From contig JAGYLA010000003.1 of assembly GCA_018401215.1 (NCBI GenBank), forward strand, positions 1 through 53,220: a DNA stretch of 53,220 nucleotides. Direction: 5' to 3'. The notes beneath the pieces were generated by a model. The model saw only the letters and a program-made list of their open reading frames with translations. It did no database searches and was not told where the DNA came from. The position numbers and the translations under genes are program-made. Of the stretch, positions 26,647-35,332 are shown piece by piece (within the stretch, counting starts at the first letter, position 1; every line of letters begins with the position of its first letter). Source of the DNA: Bacilli bacterium. Lineage in GTDB: Bacteria > Bacillota_I > Bacilli_A > MAG-NZ.

Positions 26647-27683
26647 GTGAATATCAAATTAGTCCCATTACCCCAGCCATCGAATCCAAGCTACCTGAAG
26701 TTGCTGAACGAGCGTTTGGCAAAGGTGTGAGCATTATTCTACCGAAAAAGAACCTATGGGGTTTTTATGCTCATGCAGACGGCAAGATTGGTGGCGCTGT
26801 TTATCTCAAGAAGTGGGCGGACAATGAAGGATGCTTAGAATGGATTTATGTCGATCCCTCTGCCCAAGGTCATAAATTAGGCAGTCGATTATTTCGTGCT
26901 GGCATTGATGGATTAAACGATGCCAAGTTACCCATATTATTTACGCTCGTTCGAGGATCTAACACAGCCTCATGGAGTATGTTCGCCAAAGAAGGATTTG
27001 TGAAGCCTTCTGTGTTTCATACATTGACACAGTATTCATGGAAGAGCTTTTATCACCGCTTGGGCTTTCATCTAGCCGACGGATATAACATTTGGGTCAA
27101 GGATTCTTCGCTAGACCTACCGATGCATCCGATTCGTTATGGCTTCTTGAAAACCTTCCTATTTGCAGGGCTAATCGGATTAGCCTTAGGACTGTTTGGC
27201 TTACGTGGCGTGGATACCTTATTGATTACAATTTCCACATTGCTGGTCGTCACAGGACTGCGCATTGTTATTGAATACCTTGTTGGTCGATCCTACGGAC
27301 CGCTTCGTTGGAATGCCCCCCAAGGAGGAACGCTCCTTAGTTTCGTTATCGCACTGACTGGAACGTGGTGGCCATCGTTTGGGCATTTTAGTCCCAAAGC
27401 AGACATTTACCGCGATAGTGATTATGCCAAAGTAAATGCCTACAGCCGCTTTGCTACCTTGATGTTTCATGTATTGATTTATGTTCTAGCTGCGATTCTC
27501 GTCCCTGATTTATTCAGTAGTGGATATGGATTGATTTTAGGTATTGTTCTTGCTGTCCAGCTATTTCCGACCTTTCCTGTCGACGATTCAGATGGGTCTC
27601 GAATCTATGCCTACAGTAAACCGTTATATTTTATTGCCTTGCTTACTGTCGTCTTAGCCTATGTAGGCACAATCATATTCTAA
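26643..27683 (+). CDS. GNAT acetyltransferase domain fused to a degenerate site-2-protease-like membrane domain
   Basis: 346 residues. Residues about 1-130 resemble a GNAT acetyltransferase: WIYVDPSAQGHKLGSRLF holds the acetyl-CoA loop (with Lys in place of its first Gly) and NTASWSMFAKEGFV the last strand. Residues about 165-346 contain six membrane segments. Two places recall M50/site-2 proteases: IVIEYLVGRSYG near residue 207, where the family has HExxH, and FPVDDSDGSRIYAYS near residue 312, where it has NxxPxPxLDG. Both zinc-binding His are missing, so proteolysis is unlikely. Start ATG 26643 follows AAGGAG and overlaps the regulator stop. The GNAT part is fairly sure; the protease-like part is an inference. 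Confidence 0.6.
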   Translation: MSEYQISPITPAIESKLPEVAERAFGKGVSIILPKKNLWGFYAHADGKIGGAVYLKKWADNEGCLEWIYVDPSAQGHKLGSRLFRAGIDGLNDAKLPILFTLVRGSNTASWSMFAKEGFVKPSVFHTLTQYSWKSFYHRLGFHLADGYNIWVKDSSLDLPMHPIRYGFLKTFLFAGLIGLALGLFGLRGVDTLLITISTLLVVTGLRIVIEYLVGRSYGPLRWNAPQGGTLLSFVIALTGTWWPSFGHFSPKADIYRDSDYAKVNAYSRFATLMFHVLIYVLAAILVPDLFSSGYGLILGIVLAVQLFPTFPVDDSDGSRIYAYSKPLYFIALLTVVLAYVGTIIF

Positions 27684-27686
27684 AGA

Positions 27687-27714
27687 AAACGCTACTCGTT
27701 AAAGTAGCGTTTTT
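27687..27714. terminator. Bidirectional terminator between the cassette and ispG
   Basis: Stem AACGCTAC/GTAGCGTT (27688-27695 with 27704-27711), loop of 8, flanked by A-rich and T-rich runs. Confidence 0.85.
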
Positions 27715-28748
27715 TATTGCATCGATTCGATTTCCGCGACCAAGACATCGACCGCTTCGTGTTCTGGAACTTTACGGATGACTTTGCCGTATTTATATAG
27801 CAGAACTTCGCCCTTACCACCGGCAATACCGATGTCAGCGAGTTTACTTTCGCCGGGGCCATTGACACTGCAGCCCATCACAGCGATGGTAATTTTCTTT
27901 TTCAAGTGTTGAATCCGGTCCTCAACTTCATTGACGACCTTGAACATGTCGTACTGCAAGCGACCACAGGTCGGACAAGCAATGATCGTTGGTGCGTCAT
28001 ACAAGTCAAAGTTCTTTAAAATTTCCTTACAGACTTTAATCTCTTCAACCGGGTCCACTGTGATGGAGACACGAATCGTGTTTCCTAGTTCATCCAAGAG
28101 AAGATTGCCGATGCCGATCGCGTTTTTGACACTTCCACTAATCATTGTGCCGGCTTCGGTCATTCCGATGTGCAAGGGATACGGCCAACGCTCTGCCGCC
28201 AAGCGATTGACTTCTAAGACATGGCGTAGAATCGTTGATTTGAAACTCAAGACAATGTCATGAAAATCCAGTGAGGTTAACAAGTCGATGTTCGTTTGAG
28301 CGTACTCAAGCATTTGTTCGACAATGTTTTCATGCGATTTAAAGCTTCCAGAGTTGACCCCGATACGAATTGGAATCTTTGCGTCTTTGGCCGCGAGTAC
28401 CACTTGTTTGACCCCTTCAGGGTCACCAATGTTCGCGGGGTTCAAACGAATCTTATCGACGCCTTGTTTGATCGCTTCTAAGGCATAGGACGCATTGTAA
28501 TGAATGTCTGCAACAATGGGAATTGTGATTTGTTTCTTGATCTTTCCAATGGCTTTTGCGTCATCCATGGTCAAACAGGCAACGCGAACAATCTCGCACC
28601 CAGCGCGTTCTAACGCATGGATTTGCGCGACAGTCGCCGCCACATCCTTGGTTTGCGTGGTCGTCATGGATTGAATATATACTTTATTGTTTCCGCCTAA
28701 TTGCAAGCCTTTCACAAAGACGGGTCTGGTTTGGGTTCTTGTGTACAT
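27714..28748 (-). CDS. ispG: 4-hydroxy-3-methylbut-2-en-1-yl diphosphate synthase (IspG)
   Basis: Iron-sulfur enzyme turning MEcPP into HMBPP in the MEP pathway. 344 residues, the normal bacterial length. VYIQSMTTTQTKD opens the TIM barrel; DKIRLNPANIGD and GMTEAGT are substrate motifs. The cluster ligands are in ACPTCGR and MGCSVNGPGE, all present. ATG 28748 follows a TGGAG site. It is a single-gene unit divergent from rpmG. Confidence 0.96.
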   Translation of the reverse strand: MYTRTQTRPVFVKGLQLGGNNKVYIQSMTTTQTKDVAATVAQIHALERAGCEIVRVACLTMDDAKAIGKIKKQITIPIVADIHYNASYALEAIKQGVDKIRLNPANIGDPEGVKQVVLAAKDAKIPIRIGVNSGSFKSHENIVEQMLEYAQTNIDLLTSLDFHDIVLSFKSTILRHVLEVNRLAAERWPYPLHIGMTEAGTMISGSVKNAIGIGNLLLDELGNTIRVSITVDPVEEIKVCKEILKNFDLYDAPTIIACPTCGRLQYDMFKVVNEVEDRIQHLKKKITIAVMGCSVNGPGESKLADIGIAGGKGEVLLYKYGKVIRKVPEHEAVDVLVAEIESMQ

Positions 28749-28765
28749 ATAGTTTCTCCACGAAT

Positions 28766-28818
28766 ATTATACTAAATACATGGTAACATCTTGCAAAAAG
28801 AAAAACCTAACGTATAAT
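28766..28818. promoter_or_regulatory. Divergent ispG/rpmG promoters around a shared TTGCAA
   Basis: TTGCAA at 28791-28796 reads the same on both strands. On the plus strand it is followed after 16 bases by TATAAT (28813-28818) for rpmG. On the minus strand it is followed after 19 bases by TATAAT (28771-28766) for ispG. The -35 may therefore be shared. Confidence 0.55.
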
Positions 28819-28843
28819 AATGAATGTACGTTGGGAGGGTGAC

Positions 28844-28993
28844 ATGCGCGTAAGTGTCGTATTACAATGCAATGAGTGTAAAGAGTGGAACTACATCACA
28901 CCGAAAAACAAAAAGAATCAACCGGACCGTATGGAAATCAAAAAATACTGCCCAAGATGTCAAACTCATACAGCTCATAAAGAGAAAAAATAA
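28844..28993 (+). CDS. rpmG: 50S ribosomal protein L33
   Basis: 49-residue ribosomal protein: [20 protein letters not shown], then [19 protein letters not shown]. The two CxxC pairs (residues 9/12 and 36/39) make it the zinc-binding form. ATG 28844 follows GGGAGGG. Its own promoter lies upstream and a terminator directly after. secE and nusG, which often follow an L33 gene, are not here. Confidence 0.96.
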   Translation: MRVSVVLQCNECKEWNYITPKNKKNQPDRMEIKKYCPRCQTHTAHKEKK

Positions 28994-29012
28994 GGCGGAG
29001 ACGCCTTTTTTC
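28992..29012 (+). terminator. Rho-independent terminator after rpmG
   Basis: Stem AAGGCG/CGCCTT (28992-28997 with 29002-29007), loop GAGA, then a T run. It overlaps the stop codon. Confidence 0.85.
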
Positions 29013-29039
29013 TTTGTTTTTTTATTTTTTTTAAAAAAA

Positions 29040-29066
29040 TTAGCACTTGATAGTTGACAGTGCTAA
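29040..29066 (+). promoter_or_regulatory. CIRCE operator 1 (HrcA site)
   Basis: TTAGCACTT, 9 bases, CAGTGCTAA. This matches the CIRCE consensus TTAGCACTC-N9-GAGTGCTAA except for the innermost base of each arm. It overlaps the -35 box of the hrcA promoter. Confidence 0.9.
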
Positions 29067-29082
29067 TTGTCCTTGATACACT
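29054..29082 (+). promoter_or_regulatory. hrcA-grpE-dnaK-dnaJ promoter
   Basis: TTGACA (29054-29059), spacer 17, TACACT (29077-29082). The -35 box lies inside CIRCE 1 and CIRCE 2 starts 3 bases after the -10 box, so HrcA bound at either site would block transcription. Confidence 0.85.
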
Positions 29083-29085
29083 AAA

Positions 29086-29112
29086 TTAGCAATAACGAAA
29101 TTAGAGTGCTAA
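29086..29112 (+). promoter_or_regulatory. CIRCE operator 2 (HrcA site, left arm imperfect)
   Basis: TTAGCAATA, 9 bases, GAGTGCTAA. The right arm is a perfect CIRCE arm; the left arm has three differences. It lies in the hrcA leader, just before the start codon. Confidence 0.85.
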
Positions 29113-29122
29113 AGGTGACACA

Positions 29123-30130
29123 ATGTTAAACAATCGTCAACAAGATATCTTACGAATCATTGTCGAAGAATTCATTCAAAGTGCAGAGCCTGTTGGTAGT
29201 AAAAATGCAACATTGGACGCGCTTGGATTCTCAAGTGCGACGATTCGCAATGACATGGCGGTCCTGGAAACACTAGGGTACTTAGAGAAGACGCATACGT
29301 CCAGTGGGCGGATTCCTTCGGACAAAGGCTACCGCTATTATGTCGATGAGATTCTCAAGGTCAATCAACCCAAAGAATCCAACTTTCCCAAAGTCGATGA
29401 GTTGCTTGGCAATTACTTGCTGGGTAACGATGAAGTCTTGAAGAAAGCACTGGAAACCATCTCTGAGATGACAAAGTACACGTCAATGATTTTAACGCCG
29501 TCGGATGCAAGAAGTTTGGTCAAGAAGATTGAACTCGTCAAAATTGCGCCAAACGAAGCGTTGATTATGATCGTGACCGACAGCGGTCATGTCGAGAAAC
29601 GCAAACTGTTTATGGACGGGATGGAAATTGATGAATTGCATAAAGTCGTCCATATCTTAAATGATTTATTGATCAATACCCCTGTTGGTGACATCGCGAA
29701 CCGATTGGCCTATGAATTGTCACAATCGGAGTTGAAAGAATACTTGCAATATCATCAAACATTGATTGAAGCGTTTGTTCGAGCATTTAGTAAGTTCAAT
29801 GAACAACAGTTCTTTATGAGTGGGCAATACAACTTACTGTATGAACCTGAGTTCAATGACATCAATAAAATGCGTCGATACATCGAAGCGATTGAAAACA
29901 AAGAAATCTTTCGCTTGATTGATACAAAAAGCAAAGGTGTGACGGTCAAGATTGGATTAGAAAACACCGTTCAATTCTTGGAAAACTGTACCGTCATTAG
30001 TGTACCGTATCAGATTCCTACCGGAGAACAAGGCGCCATTGCGGTAATTGGACCACGGCGAATGAATTACAAACGCGTCATTCCACTACTAGAATACTTA
30101 GCAATGAACATGAGTGACTTTGAACATTAG
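29123..30130 (+). CDS. hrcA: Heat-inducible transcription repressor HrcA
   Basis: Repressor of class I heat-shock genes that binds CIRCE and needs GroEL for activity in studied species. 335 residues. The N-terminal winged helix (MLNNRQQDILRIIVEEFIQS, SSATIRNDMAVLE, YLEKTHTSSGRIPSDKGYR) is typical; the C-terminal part holds the dimer and inserted domains (TGEQGAIAVIGPRRMNYKRV). The start follows an AAAGGTG site right after CIRCE 2, giving autoregulation of the operon. Confidence 0.97.
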   Translation: MLNNRQQDILRIIVEEFIQSAEPVGSKNATLDALGFSSATIRNDMAVLETLGYLEKTHTSSGRIPSDKGYRYYVDEILKVNQPKESNFPKVDELLGNYLLGNDEVLKKALETISEMTKYTSMILTPSDARSLVKKIELVKIAPNEALIMIVTDSGHVEKRKLFMDGMEIDELHKVVHILNDLLINTPVGDIANRLAYELSQSELKEYLQYHQTLIEAFVRAFSKFNEQQFFMSGQYNLLYEPEFNDINKMRRYIEAIENKEIFRLIDTKSKGVTVKIGLENTVQFLENCTVISVPYQIPTGEQGAIAVIGPRRMNYKRVIPLLEYLAMNMSDFEH

Positions 30131-30139
30131 GAGGATAGT

Positions 30140-30661
30140 ATGGCAAAGAAGAAAAGCGAACCAACCACCGATGAAACGGTAGAGACCGCGCAAGAAGACG
30201 TGCAGGAAGAGGTCACAGAGACCCCACCTTCAGAGCTTCAACAATTGAAGGACCAAATGTTGCGTGACCGGGCGGAGTTAGAAAACTTCAAACGACGGGT
30301 CAACGACGAACGGATCAAGGAGCGCAAGTATGCGCAGCTTGATGTGTTAAAGAAAGTCGCGGACGTATTAGACAACTTGGACCGGGCGATGAATGCGCAA
30401 TATGCGGATGTTGAGCGCTTCAAAGAAGGACTCAAATCCGTCGTCAAACAAGTGGAGTTGGTGTTAGAAAGTGAATCTGTCACTGAAATCGACTCCTTGC
30501 ATCAACCCTTTGATGCCACCAAGCATCAAGCAGTAATGACTGAATCCAATCCCAAGATGGACGATCAAGTCATTACCGAGGTGTTTCAAAAAGGATACAT
30601 GTACAAAGATCGAATACTTCGACCAAGCATGGTCAAAGTGAACCATAAGGAGGAAAAATAA
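30140..30661 (+). CDS. grpE: Nucleotide exchange factor GrpE
   Basis: Exchanges ADP for ATP on DnaK. 173 residues. An acidic, low-complexity N-terminus is followed by a coiled coil ([18 protein letters not shown]) and the C-terminal beta domain ([36 protein letters not shown]). ATG 30140 follows AGGAGGA. Its stop shares one base with the dnaK start. Confidence 0.97.
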   Translation: MAKKKSEPTTDETVETAQEDVQEEVTETPPSELQQLKDQMLRDRAELENFKRRVNDERIKERKYAQLDVLKKVADVLDNLDRAMNAQYADVERFKEGLKSVVKQVELVLESESVTEIDSLHQPFDATKHQAVMTESNPKMDDQVITEVFQKGYMYKDRILRPSMVKVNHKEEK

Positions 30662-32481
30662 TGGGAAAAATGATCGGAATTGACTTAGGAACAACCAATA
30701 GTTGCGTTGCTGTCATGGAAGGCGGCGAAGCACGCGTTATCGCCAATCCAGAAGGCGGACGCACAACACCTTCTGTTGTTGCCTTCAAAGGCGATGACAT
30801 TCAAGTAGGAGAAGTGGCGAAACGACAATCGATTACGAATCCAAACACGATTCAATCAATCAAACGTCACATGGGAACCAACCACAAAGAAACCATTGAT
30901 GGGAAAAAATATACCCCACAACAAATTTCTGCGATGATCTTACAAAACTTAAAAGCAACCGCAGAAAGCTATTTGGGAGAAAAAGTCACCGAAGCGGTGA
31001 TTACCGTTCCCGCGTACTTTAACGATGCAGAACGTCAAGCAACCAAAGATGCTGGTAAAATTGCTGGGTTAGACGTCAAACGCATCATCAACGAACCAAC
31101 GGCTGCTGCCTTGGCATACGGTATTGATAAAACTCAAAAAGAACAAACCATTCTCGTCTTTGACTTGGGTGGCGGGACGTTTGACGTAAGTATCTTAGAT
31201 TTGGCTGATGGAACGTTTGAAGTGGTCTCGACTGCCGGAAACAATCGTTTGGGCGGGGATGACTTTGACCAACTCGTCATGGATTATTTGATTGCCGAAT
31301 TCAAAAAAGAAAACTCAGTCGATTTAAACAACGACAAAATGGCGTTACAACGGGTTCGTGATGCCGCTGAAAAAGCGAAAAAAGAACTCTCTGGTGTTAC
31401 CCAAACACAAATCAACTTGCCATACATCACTGCAGGTTCTGCTGGACCATTGCATATGGATACAACCTTAACTCGCGCGAAATTCAATGAATTGACGGCG
31501 GGCTTGGTTCAACAATGTTTAGAACCAGTTCGTCAAGCATTGAAAGATGCAAAATACACGAAAAATGATATTCACCAAGTATTACTCGTTGGTGGAAGCA
31601 CGAGAATTCCAGCGGTTGCCGACATGATCAAAAAAGAACTCGGTAAAGAACCCAACAAAGGTGTCAACCCTGATGAAGTGGTCGCAATGGGTGCGGCAAT
31701 TCAAGCTGGGGTCTTATCGGGCGACGTGAAAGACATCTTACTCTTAGACGTCACACCACTCTCACTCGGGATTGAAACCTTAGGCAGCGTCTTTACGAAA
31801 TTGATCGAACGCAACACGACGATTCCAACTAGCAAGTCTCAAGTGTTCTCTACTGCGGCGGACAATCAACCTGCGGTTGACATTCATGTCTTACAAGGCG
31901 AACGACCAATGGCGCCCGACAACAAAACGCTCGGCCGCTTCCAATTGAGTGACATCCCACCCGCACAACGCGGTGTGCCTCAAATCGAAGTATCCTTTGA
32001 CATCGATGCCAACGGCATTGTCAGTGTCAAAGCAAAAGACTTGGGCACCAACAAGGAACAAAAGATTGTCATTCAATCGGATTCTGGTTTGAGTGACGCA
32101 GAGATTGAAAAAATGATCAAAGAAGCCGAAGAAAACGCAGAAGCTGATGCCTTGCGCAAAGAAGAAGCCGACTTGAAAAATGAGTCAGATCAATTAATTT
32201 TCGCGGCAAACAAAGCCGTAACGGACTTAAAAGACGATGTTACTGATGAAGAAAAAACCCAAATCGAAGAAGGCATCCAAGGATTGACCGATGCGTTAGC
32301 AAGCAATGATTTGGACGACATCAAAGCAAAAAAACAAGCATTGGAAACCGTTACGCAAGCACTTACAATGAAAGCGTATGAAAAAGCAAACCAACAACAA
32401 GATGCGGCAAATGGTGAACCGACCAATGACGGAGTTGTGGATGCAGACTTTGAAGAAATGGAAGATGTGAAGGAAGCGTAA
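30661..32481 (+). CDS. dnaK: Chaperone DnaK (Hsp70)
   Basis: ATP-driven protein-folding chaperone. 606 residues, the short Gram-positive form. [53 protein letters not shown] and [12 protein letters not shown] are the Hsp70 signatures; the substrate domain and a Gln/Asp-rich tail ending near [11 protein letters not shown] follow. Gram-positive DnaK lacks a 24-residue insert in the ATPase domain; the short distance after [18 protein letters not shown] is consistent with that. AAGGAGG lies before the start. Confidence 0.98.
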   Translation: MGKMIGIDLGTTNSCVAVMEGGEARVIANPEGGRTTPSVVAFKGDDIQVGEVAKRQSITNPNTIQSIKRHMGTNHKETIDGKKYTPQQISAMILQNLKATAESYLGEKVTEAVITVPAYFNDAERQATKDAGKIAGLDVKRIINEPTAAALAYGIDKTQKEQTILVFDLGGGTFDVSILDLADGTFEVVSTAGNNRLGGDDFDQLVMDYLIAEFKKENSVDLNNDKMALQRVRDAAEKAKKELSGVTQTQINLPYITAGSAGPLHMDTTLTRAKFNELTAGLVQQCLEPVRQALKDAKYTKNDIHQVLLVGGSTRIPAVADMIKKELGKEPNKGVNPDEVVAMGAAIQAGVLSGDVKDILLLDVTPLSLGIETLGSVFTKLIERNTTIPTSKSQVFSTAADNQPAVDIHVLQGERPMAPDNKTLGRFQLSDIPPAQRGVPQIEVSFDIDANGIVSVKAKDLGTNKEQKIVIQSDSGLSDAEIEKMIKEAEENAEADALRKEEADLKNESDQLIFAANKAVTDLKDDVTDEEKTQIEEGIQGLTDALASNDLDDIKAKKQALETVTQALTMKAYEKANQQQDAANGEPTNDGVVDADFEEMEDVKEA

Positions 32482-32505
32482 TCGTTTCCTTCTTGAGGTA
32501 CCCAC

Positions 32506-33612
32506 ATGGCAAAACGGGATTATTACGAGATTTTGGGGGTCAGCAAAACCGCGGATGAAAAGGACATCAAAAGTGCATACCGCCGGTTAGCGAAAAAATA
32601 TCACCCTGATGTGTCCACCGAAAGTAACGCAGAAGCGCAGTTCAAAGAAATTCAAGAAGCTTATGCGGTACTAAGTGATACAACCCAACGATCCAAATAT
32701 GACCAATTTGGTCATGAAGGGGTTCAGTTTAATGGTGCCGGTGGCGCCGGTGGGTTTGAGGGCTTTGGTGGCTTTGAAGATATCTTTTCAAGCTTCTTTG
32801 GCGGCGGACAACAACGTCGTCGTGATCCAAACGCACCGATGCGGGGCAATGATTTACAAAAGCGCATGACGATTGATTTCATGGACGCGATTCAAGGCAT
32901 CAAGAAATCGATTCGTTTGGACGTGAGTGAACAATGTAATACGTGTCATGGCTCTGGCGCTCATTCAAAATCCGACATCACAACGTGTACGCATTGTAAT
33001 GGGGCGGGTGTGGTATATCGTCAAGCACAAACCATCTTTGGCGCAACACGAACGCAAACCACGTGTCCGTATTGCCAAGGAACTGGCAAAGAAATCAAAC
33101 GCAAATGCGACACTTGTAAGGGCGATGGTCACATCACACGTGAGCGAACAATTGATGTATCGATTCCTGCAGGAATCAATACCAATCAACAAATTCGCTT
33201 GAGCGAAAAGGGCGAACCAGGTGTCAATGGGGGGCCAAATGGTGATTTGTACATCGTAATTAATGTTCGACCGCACGAGTTCTTTGAACGACATGACAAT
33301 GACATCGTGATGGAATTACCGATTACGTTTTCCCAAGCAGCGCTTGGCGATGACATCGCAACGCCTACTGTTCACGGGAAAGTAACGTTAAAAATTCCCG
33401 CTGGTACGCAAACCGGAAGTCGTTTCCGCTTACGCGGCAAGGGCGTCAAAAGTGTCAACACGGCGTACACCGGCGATCAACACGTTGTTGTGAAAGTCGT
33501 GACGCCAGAAAAACTCGATAGCGAACAGAAGAAAATTTTTAGTAAATTATCCAAAACGAACGAAATGAGTTCGTCTGCATGGAAAAAATTCACTGGAATC
33601 TTTAAAGATTAA
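32506..33612 (+). CDS. dnaJ: Chaperone DnaJ (Hsp40, type I)
   Basis: Co-chaperone that delivers substrates to DnaK. 368 residues. The J domain carries YHPDVS (the HPD motif, residue about 32), followed by a Gly/Phe-rich linker (about 70-105). The zinc domain has four CxxCxGxG-type repeats: CNTCHGSGA, CTHCNGAGV, CPYCQGTGK and CDTCKGDGH. C-terminal beta domains complete the protein. It is the last gene of the heat-shock operon, ending at a terminator. Confidence 0.97.
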   Translation: MAKRDYYEILGVSKTADEKDIKSAYRRLAKKYHPDVSTESNAEAQFKEIQEAYAVLSDTTQRSKYDQFGHEGVQFNGAGGAGGFEGFGGFEDIFSSFFGGGQQRRRDPNAPMRGNDLQKRMTIDFMDAIQGIKKSIRLDVSEQCNTCHGSGAHSKSDITTCTHCNGAGVVYRQAQTIFGATRTQTTCPYCQGTGKEIKRKCDTCKGDGHITRERTIDVSIPAGINTNQQIRLSEKGEPGVNGGPNGDLYIVINVRPHEFFERHDNDIVMELPITFSQAALGDDIATPTVHGKVTLKIPAGTQTGSRFRLRGKGVKSVNTAYTGDQHVVVKVVTPEKLDSEQKKIFSKLSKTNEMSSSAWKKFTGIFKD

Positions 33613-33633
33613 AGGACAAACGCGTCCTTTTTC
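33611..33633 (+). terminator. Rho-independent terminator after dnaJ
   Basis: Stem AAAGGAC/GTCCTTT (33611-33617 with 33624-33630), loop of 6, then TTC. The T run is short and runs into the rpsU promoter. Confidence 0.75.
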
Positions 33634-33662
33634 TTTACAAACAACAGGGTCTAATCTATAAT
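33634..33662 (+). promoter_or_regulatory. rpsU promoter
   Basis: TTTACA (33634-33639), spacer 17, TATAAT (33657-33662). It starts right after the dnaJ terminator; AAGGGGGG lies before the rpsU start. Confidence 0.8.
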
Positions 33663-33691
33663 AACCAAGGAGTCTGAAAGGGGGGAAGACA

Positions 33692-33874
33692 ATGCCGAAA
33701 ACAAAAGTTCGCGATAACGAGAGCATCGATGATGCACTTCGTCGATTCAAACGCGACCTAATCAAGTCTGGAACCCTTGGAGAGATTAAAAAACGCCGAT
33801 TTGGCTATGTGAAGCCAAGTATTGAGAAGCGTGAACGAATCAAAGAAAACGCGAGAAAGAAACGTAAGAAATAA
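33692..33874 (+). CDS. rpsU: 30S ribosomal protein S21
   Basis: Small basic 30S protein. 60 residues: [18 protein letters not shown] is the family core, with a Lys/Arg-rich C-terminal tail. The start follows AAAGGGGGG. It has its own promoter and terminator between the heat-shock and phoH operons. S21 is absent from some bacterial groups, so its presence agrees with a Bacillota-type cell. Confidence 0.96.
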   Translation: MPKTKVRDNESIDDALRRFKRDLIKSGTLGEIKKRRFGYVKPSIEKRERIKENARKKRKK

Positions 33875-33897
33875 GAGCGACCTTCGCTCTTTTTTTT
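33873..33897 (+). terminator. Rho-independent terminator after rpsU
   Basis: Stem AAGAGCGA/TCGCTCTT (33873-33880 with 33884-33891), loop CCT, then a run of T. It overlaps the stop codon. Confidence 0.9.
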
Positions 33898-33927
33898 CGC
33901 CAAAAGCAGAAGTTTCGACGAGGGGTT

Positions 33928-33936
33928 TGTTATAAT
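33928..33936 (+). promoter_or_regulatory. phoH operon promoter (extended -10)
   Basis: TGTTATAAT, an extended -10 element (TGnTATAAT) with the hexamer at 33931-33936. No good -35 is seen, as expected for an extended -10 promoter. Confidence 0.65.
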
Positions 33937-33956
33937 AAAGGCTAAAAGGAGTGACT

Positions 33957-34922
33957 ATGGTTGTCACAAAACTCGACGTTAGTTTTACCCACTTCAATGA
34001 AGCGCAAGCCGTACTTGGCGATTACAACCGCTTTGTCAGCATTTTAGAGGACCACTACAAGGTATCCATCTCTTCTCAAGGCGAAGACATCGTCGTTGCC
34101 AGTGAAGATGTGGAATTGCTCGCGCGGTTGTCCGCCATCTTTTCGTTACTTCAGCAACTTGTGGCAAGTCAACTCCCAATTGGTGAACGAGACATTCGTT
34201 ACGTCATTTCATTGGCCGATCAAGACAAATTAGAAGAAGCCAAACTGTTATATCAACAAAAAGACCCCATCATCCGCACATTACGCGGCAAACAGATTTA
34301 TCCAAAAACCCTTCAACAAGTCCAATACTTAAAAGCGATGCAAACCAAAGACATGGTCTTTGCGATTGGTCCTGCCGGAACCGGAAAAACATACTTGGCC
34401 GTTCTGTATGCCTTGCGATTATTAAAAGACAATCACATTCAAAAGATTATTTTGACTCGTCCCGCTGTGGAAGCGGGTGAAAACTTAGGCTTTTTACCGG
34501 GTGACTTGAGAGAAAAGCTCGCGCCGTACTTACAACCACTCTACGACGCGCTGTATGACATTGTCGGCAAAGACCAAGTCGAAGAATGGATCGATAAAAA
34601 CATTGTTGAAATTGCCCCGCTTGCTTACATGCGAGGCCGAACGTTGTCGAATGCGATCGTCATTTTGGACGAAGCGCAAAACACGACGGAAAAACAAATG
34701 AAGATGTTTCTAACCCGCCTTGGGTTTGATGCGAAAATGGTCATTACTGGCGACTTGACACAAGTCGACTTACCCGGTCATGCGAAAAGTGGATTGGGCA
34801 AAGCAATCGCGTTAGTCAAACACGTCAAAGGAATCGAAACGATTCAATTTGAGAAATCTGACTCGATTCGTCACCCACTCGTGCAAGCCATCTTATTGAA
34901 ATACGAAGAGGATGAGCAATGA
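33957..34922 (+). CDS. phoH: PhoH-like ATPase
   Basis: Cytoplasmic P-loop ATPase of the PhoH/YbeZ family, usually encoded next to ybeY and linked to rRNA processing. 321 residues. Walker A IGPAGTGKTYLA lies near residues 138-149; RPAVEAGENLGFLPGD, the Walker B region AIVILDEAQN and the KMVITGDLTQVDLP motif follow. The ATG at 33957 lies 5 bases after AAGGAG; an in-frame GTG at 33951 overlaps that site and is rejected. It is the first gene of a run in which nearly every junction overlaps. Confidence 0.94.
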   Translation: MVVTKLDVSFTHFNEAQAVLGDYNRFVSILEDHYKVSISSQGEDIVVASEDVELLARLSAIFSLLQQLVASQLPIGERDIRYVISLADQDKLEEAKLLYQQKDPIIRTLRGKQIYPKTLQQVQYLKAMQTKDMVFAIGPAGTGKTYLAVLYALRLLKDNHIQKIILTRPAVEAGENLGFLPGDLREKLAPYLQPLYDALYDIVGKDQVEEWIDKNIVEIAPLAYMRGRTLSNAIVILDEAQNTTEKQMKMFLTRLGFDAKMVITGDLTQVDLPGHAKSGLGKAIALVKHVKGIETIQFEKSDSIRHPLVQAILLKYEEDEQ

Positions 34923-35332
34923 AGTTGGTGTGGAACAACACAACCAAACATAAGCTATCAAGCTATAAATCAATCGCAAAACTCCATTTGGACGATGTCG
35001 TTGCTCATTGCAAGTGTGAACAGACCACGGTTGCTATCACGGTGGTCTCACGCCGCAAAAGCAAGCAACTCAATGCGACGTATCGCGGCATTCATGAAGC
35101 CACTGATGTACTGACATTTGTTGGTGATGAAACTTACTTGGGAGACATTATTATTTGTTATGACGTTGTCGTAGAACGAGCACAAACGCACCAGCAAACG
35201 ACCGAACAATACATGAGCTTTTGTATCGTCCACGGCTTACTTCACGCAGTGGGATATGACCATCAAACTGAAACCGATTACGACACCATGATGGAGCTTC
35301 AGCAACAATTGATTGAAAGGAGACTCCAATGA
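34919..35332 (+). CDS. ybeY: Endoribonuclease YbeY
   Basis: Zinc endoribonuclease for 16S rRNA 3'-end maturation and ribosome quality control. 137 residues, a little shorter than the usual 150. The metal motif HGLLHAVGYDH (H-x3-H-x5-H) lies near residues 105-115; ATDVLTF is the second conserved block. The start shares ATGA with phoH and the stop shares ATGA with cdd. Confidence 0.95.
   Translation: MKLVWNNTTKHKLSSYKSIAKLHLDDVVAHCKCEQTTVAITVVSRRKSKQLNATYRGIHEATDVLTFVGDETYLGDIIICYDVVVERAQTHQQTTEQYMSFCIVHGLLHAVGYDHQTETDYDTMMELQQQLIERRLQ

Noticed and set aside
29040-29112. Possible short repeats or CRISPR-like spacing from the repeated TTAGC/GCTAA words
   Set aside because: They are the arms of two CIRCE operators in front of hrcA; there is no array of repeats and spacers.
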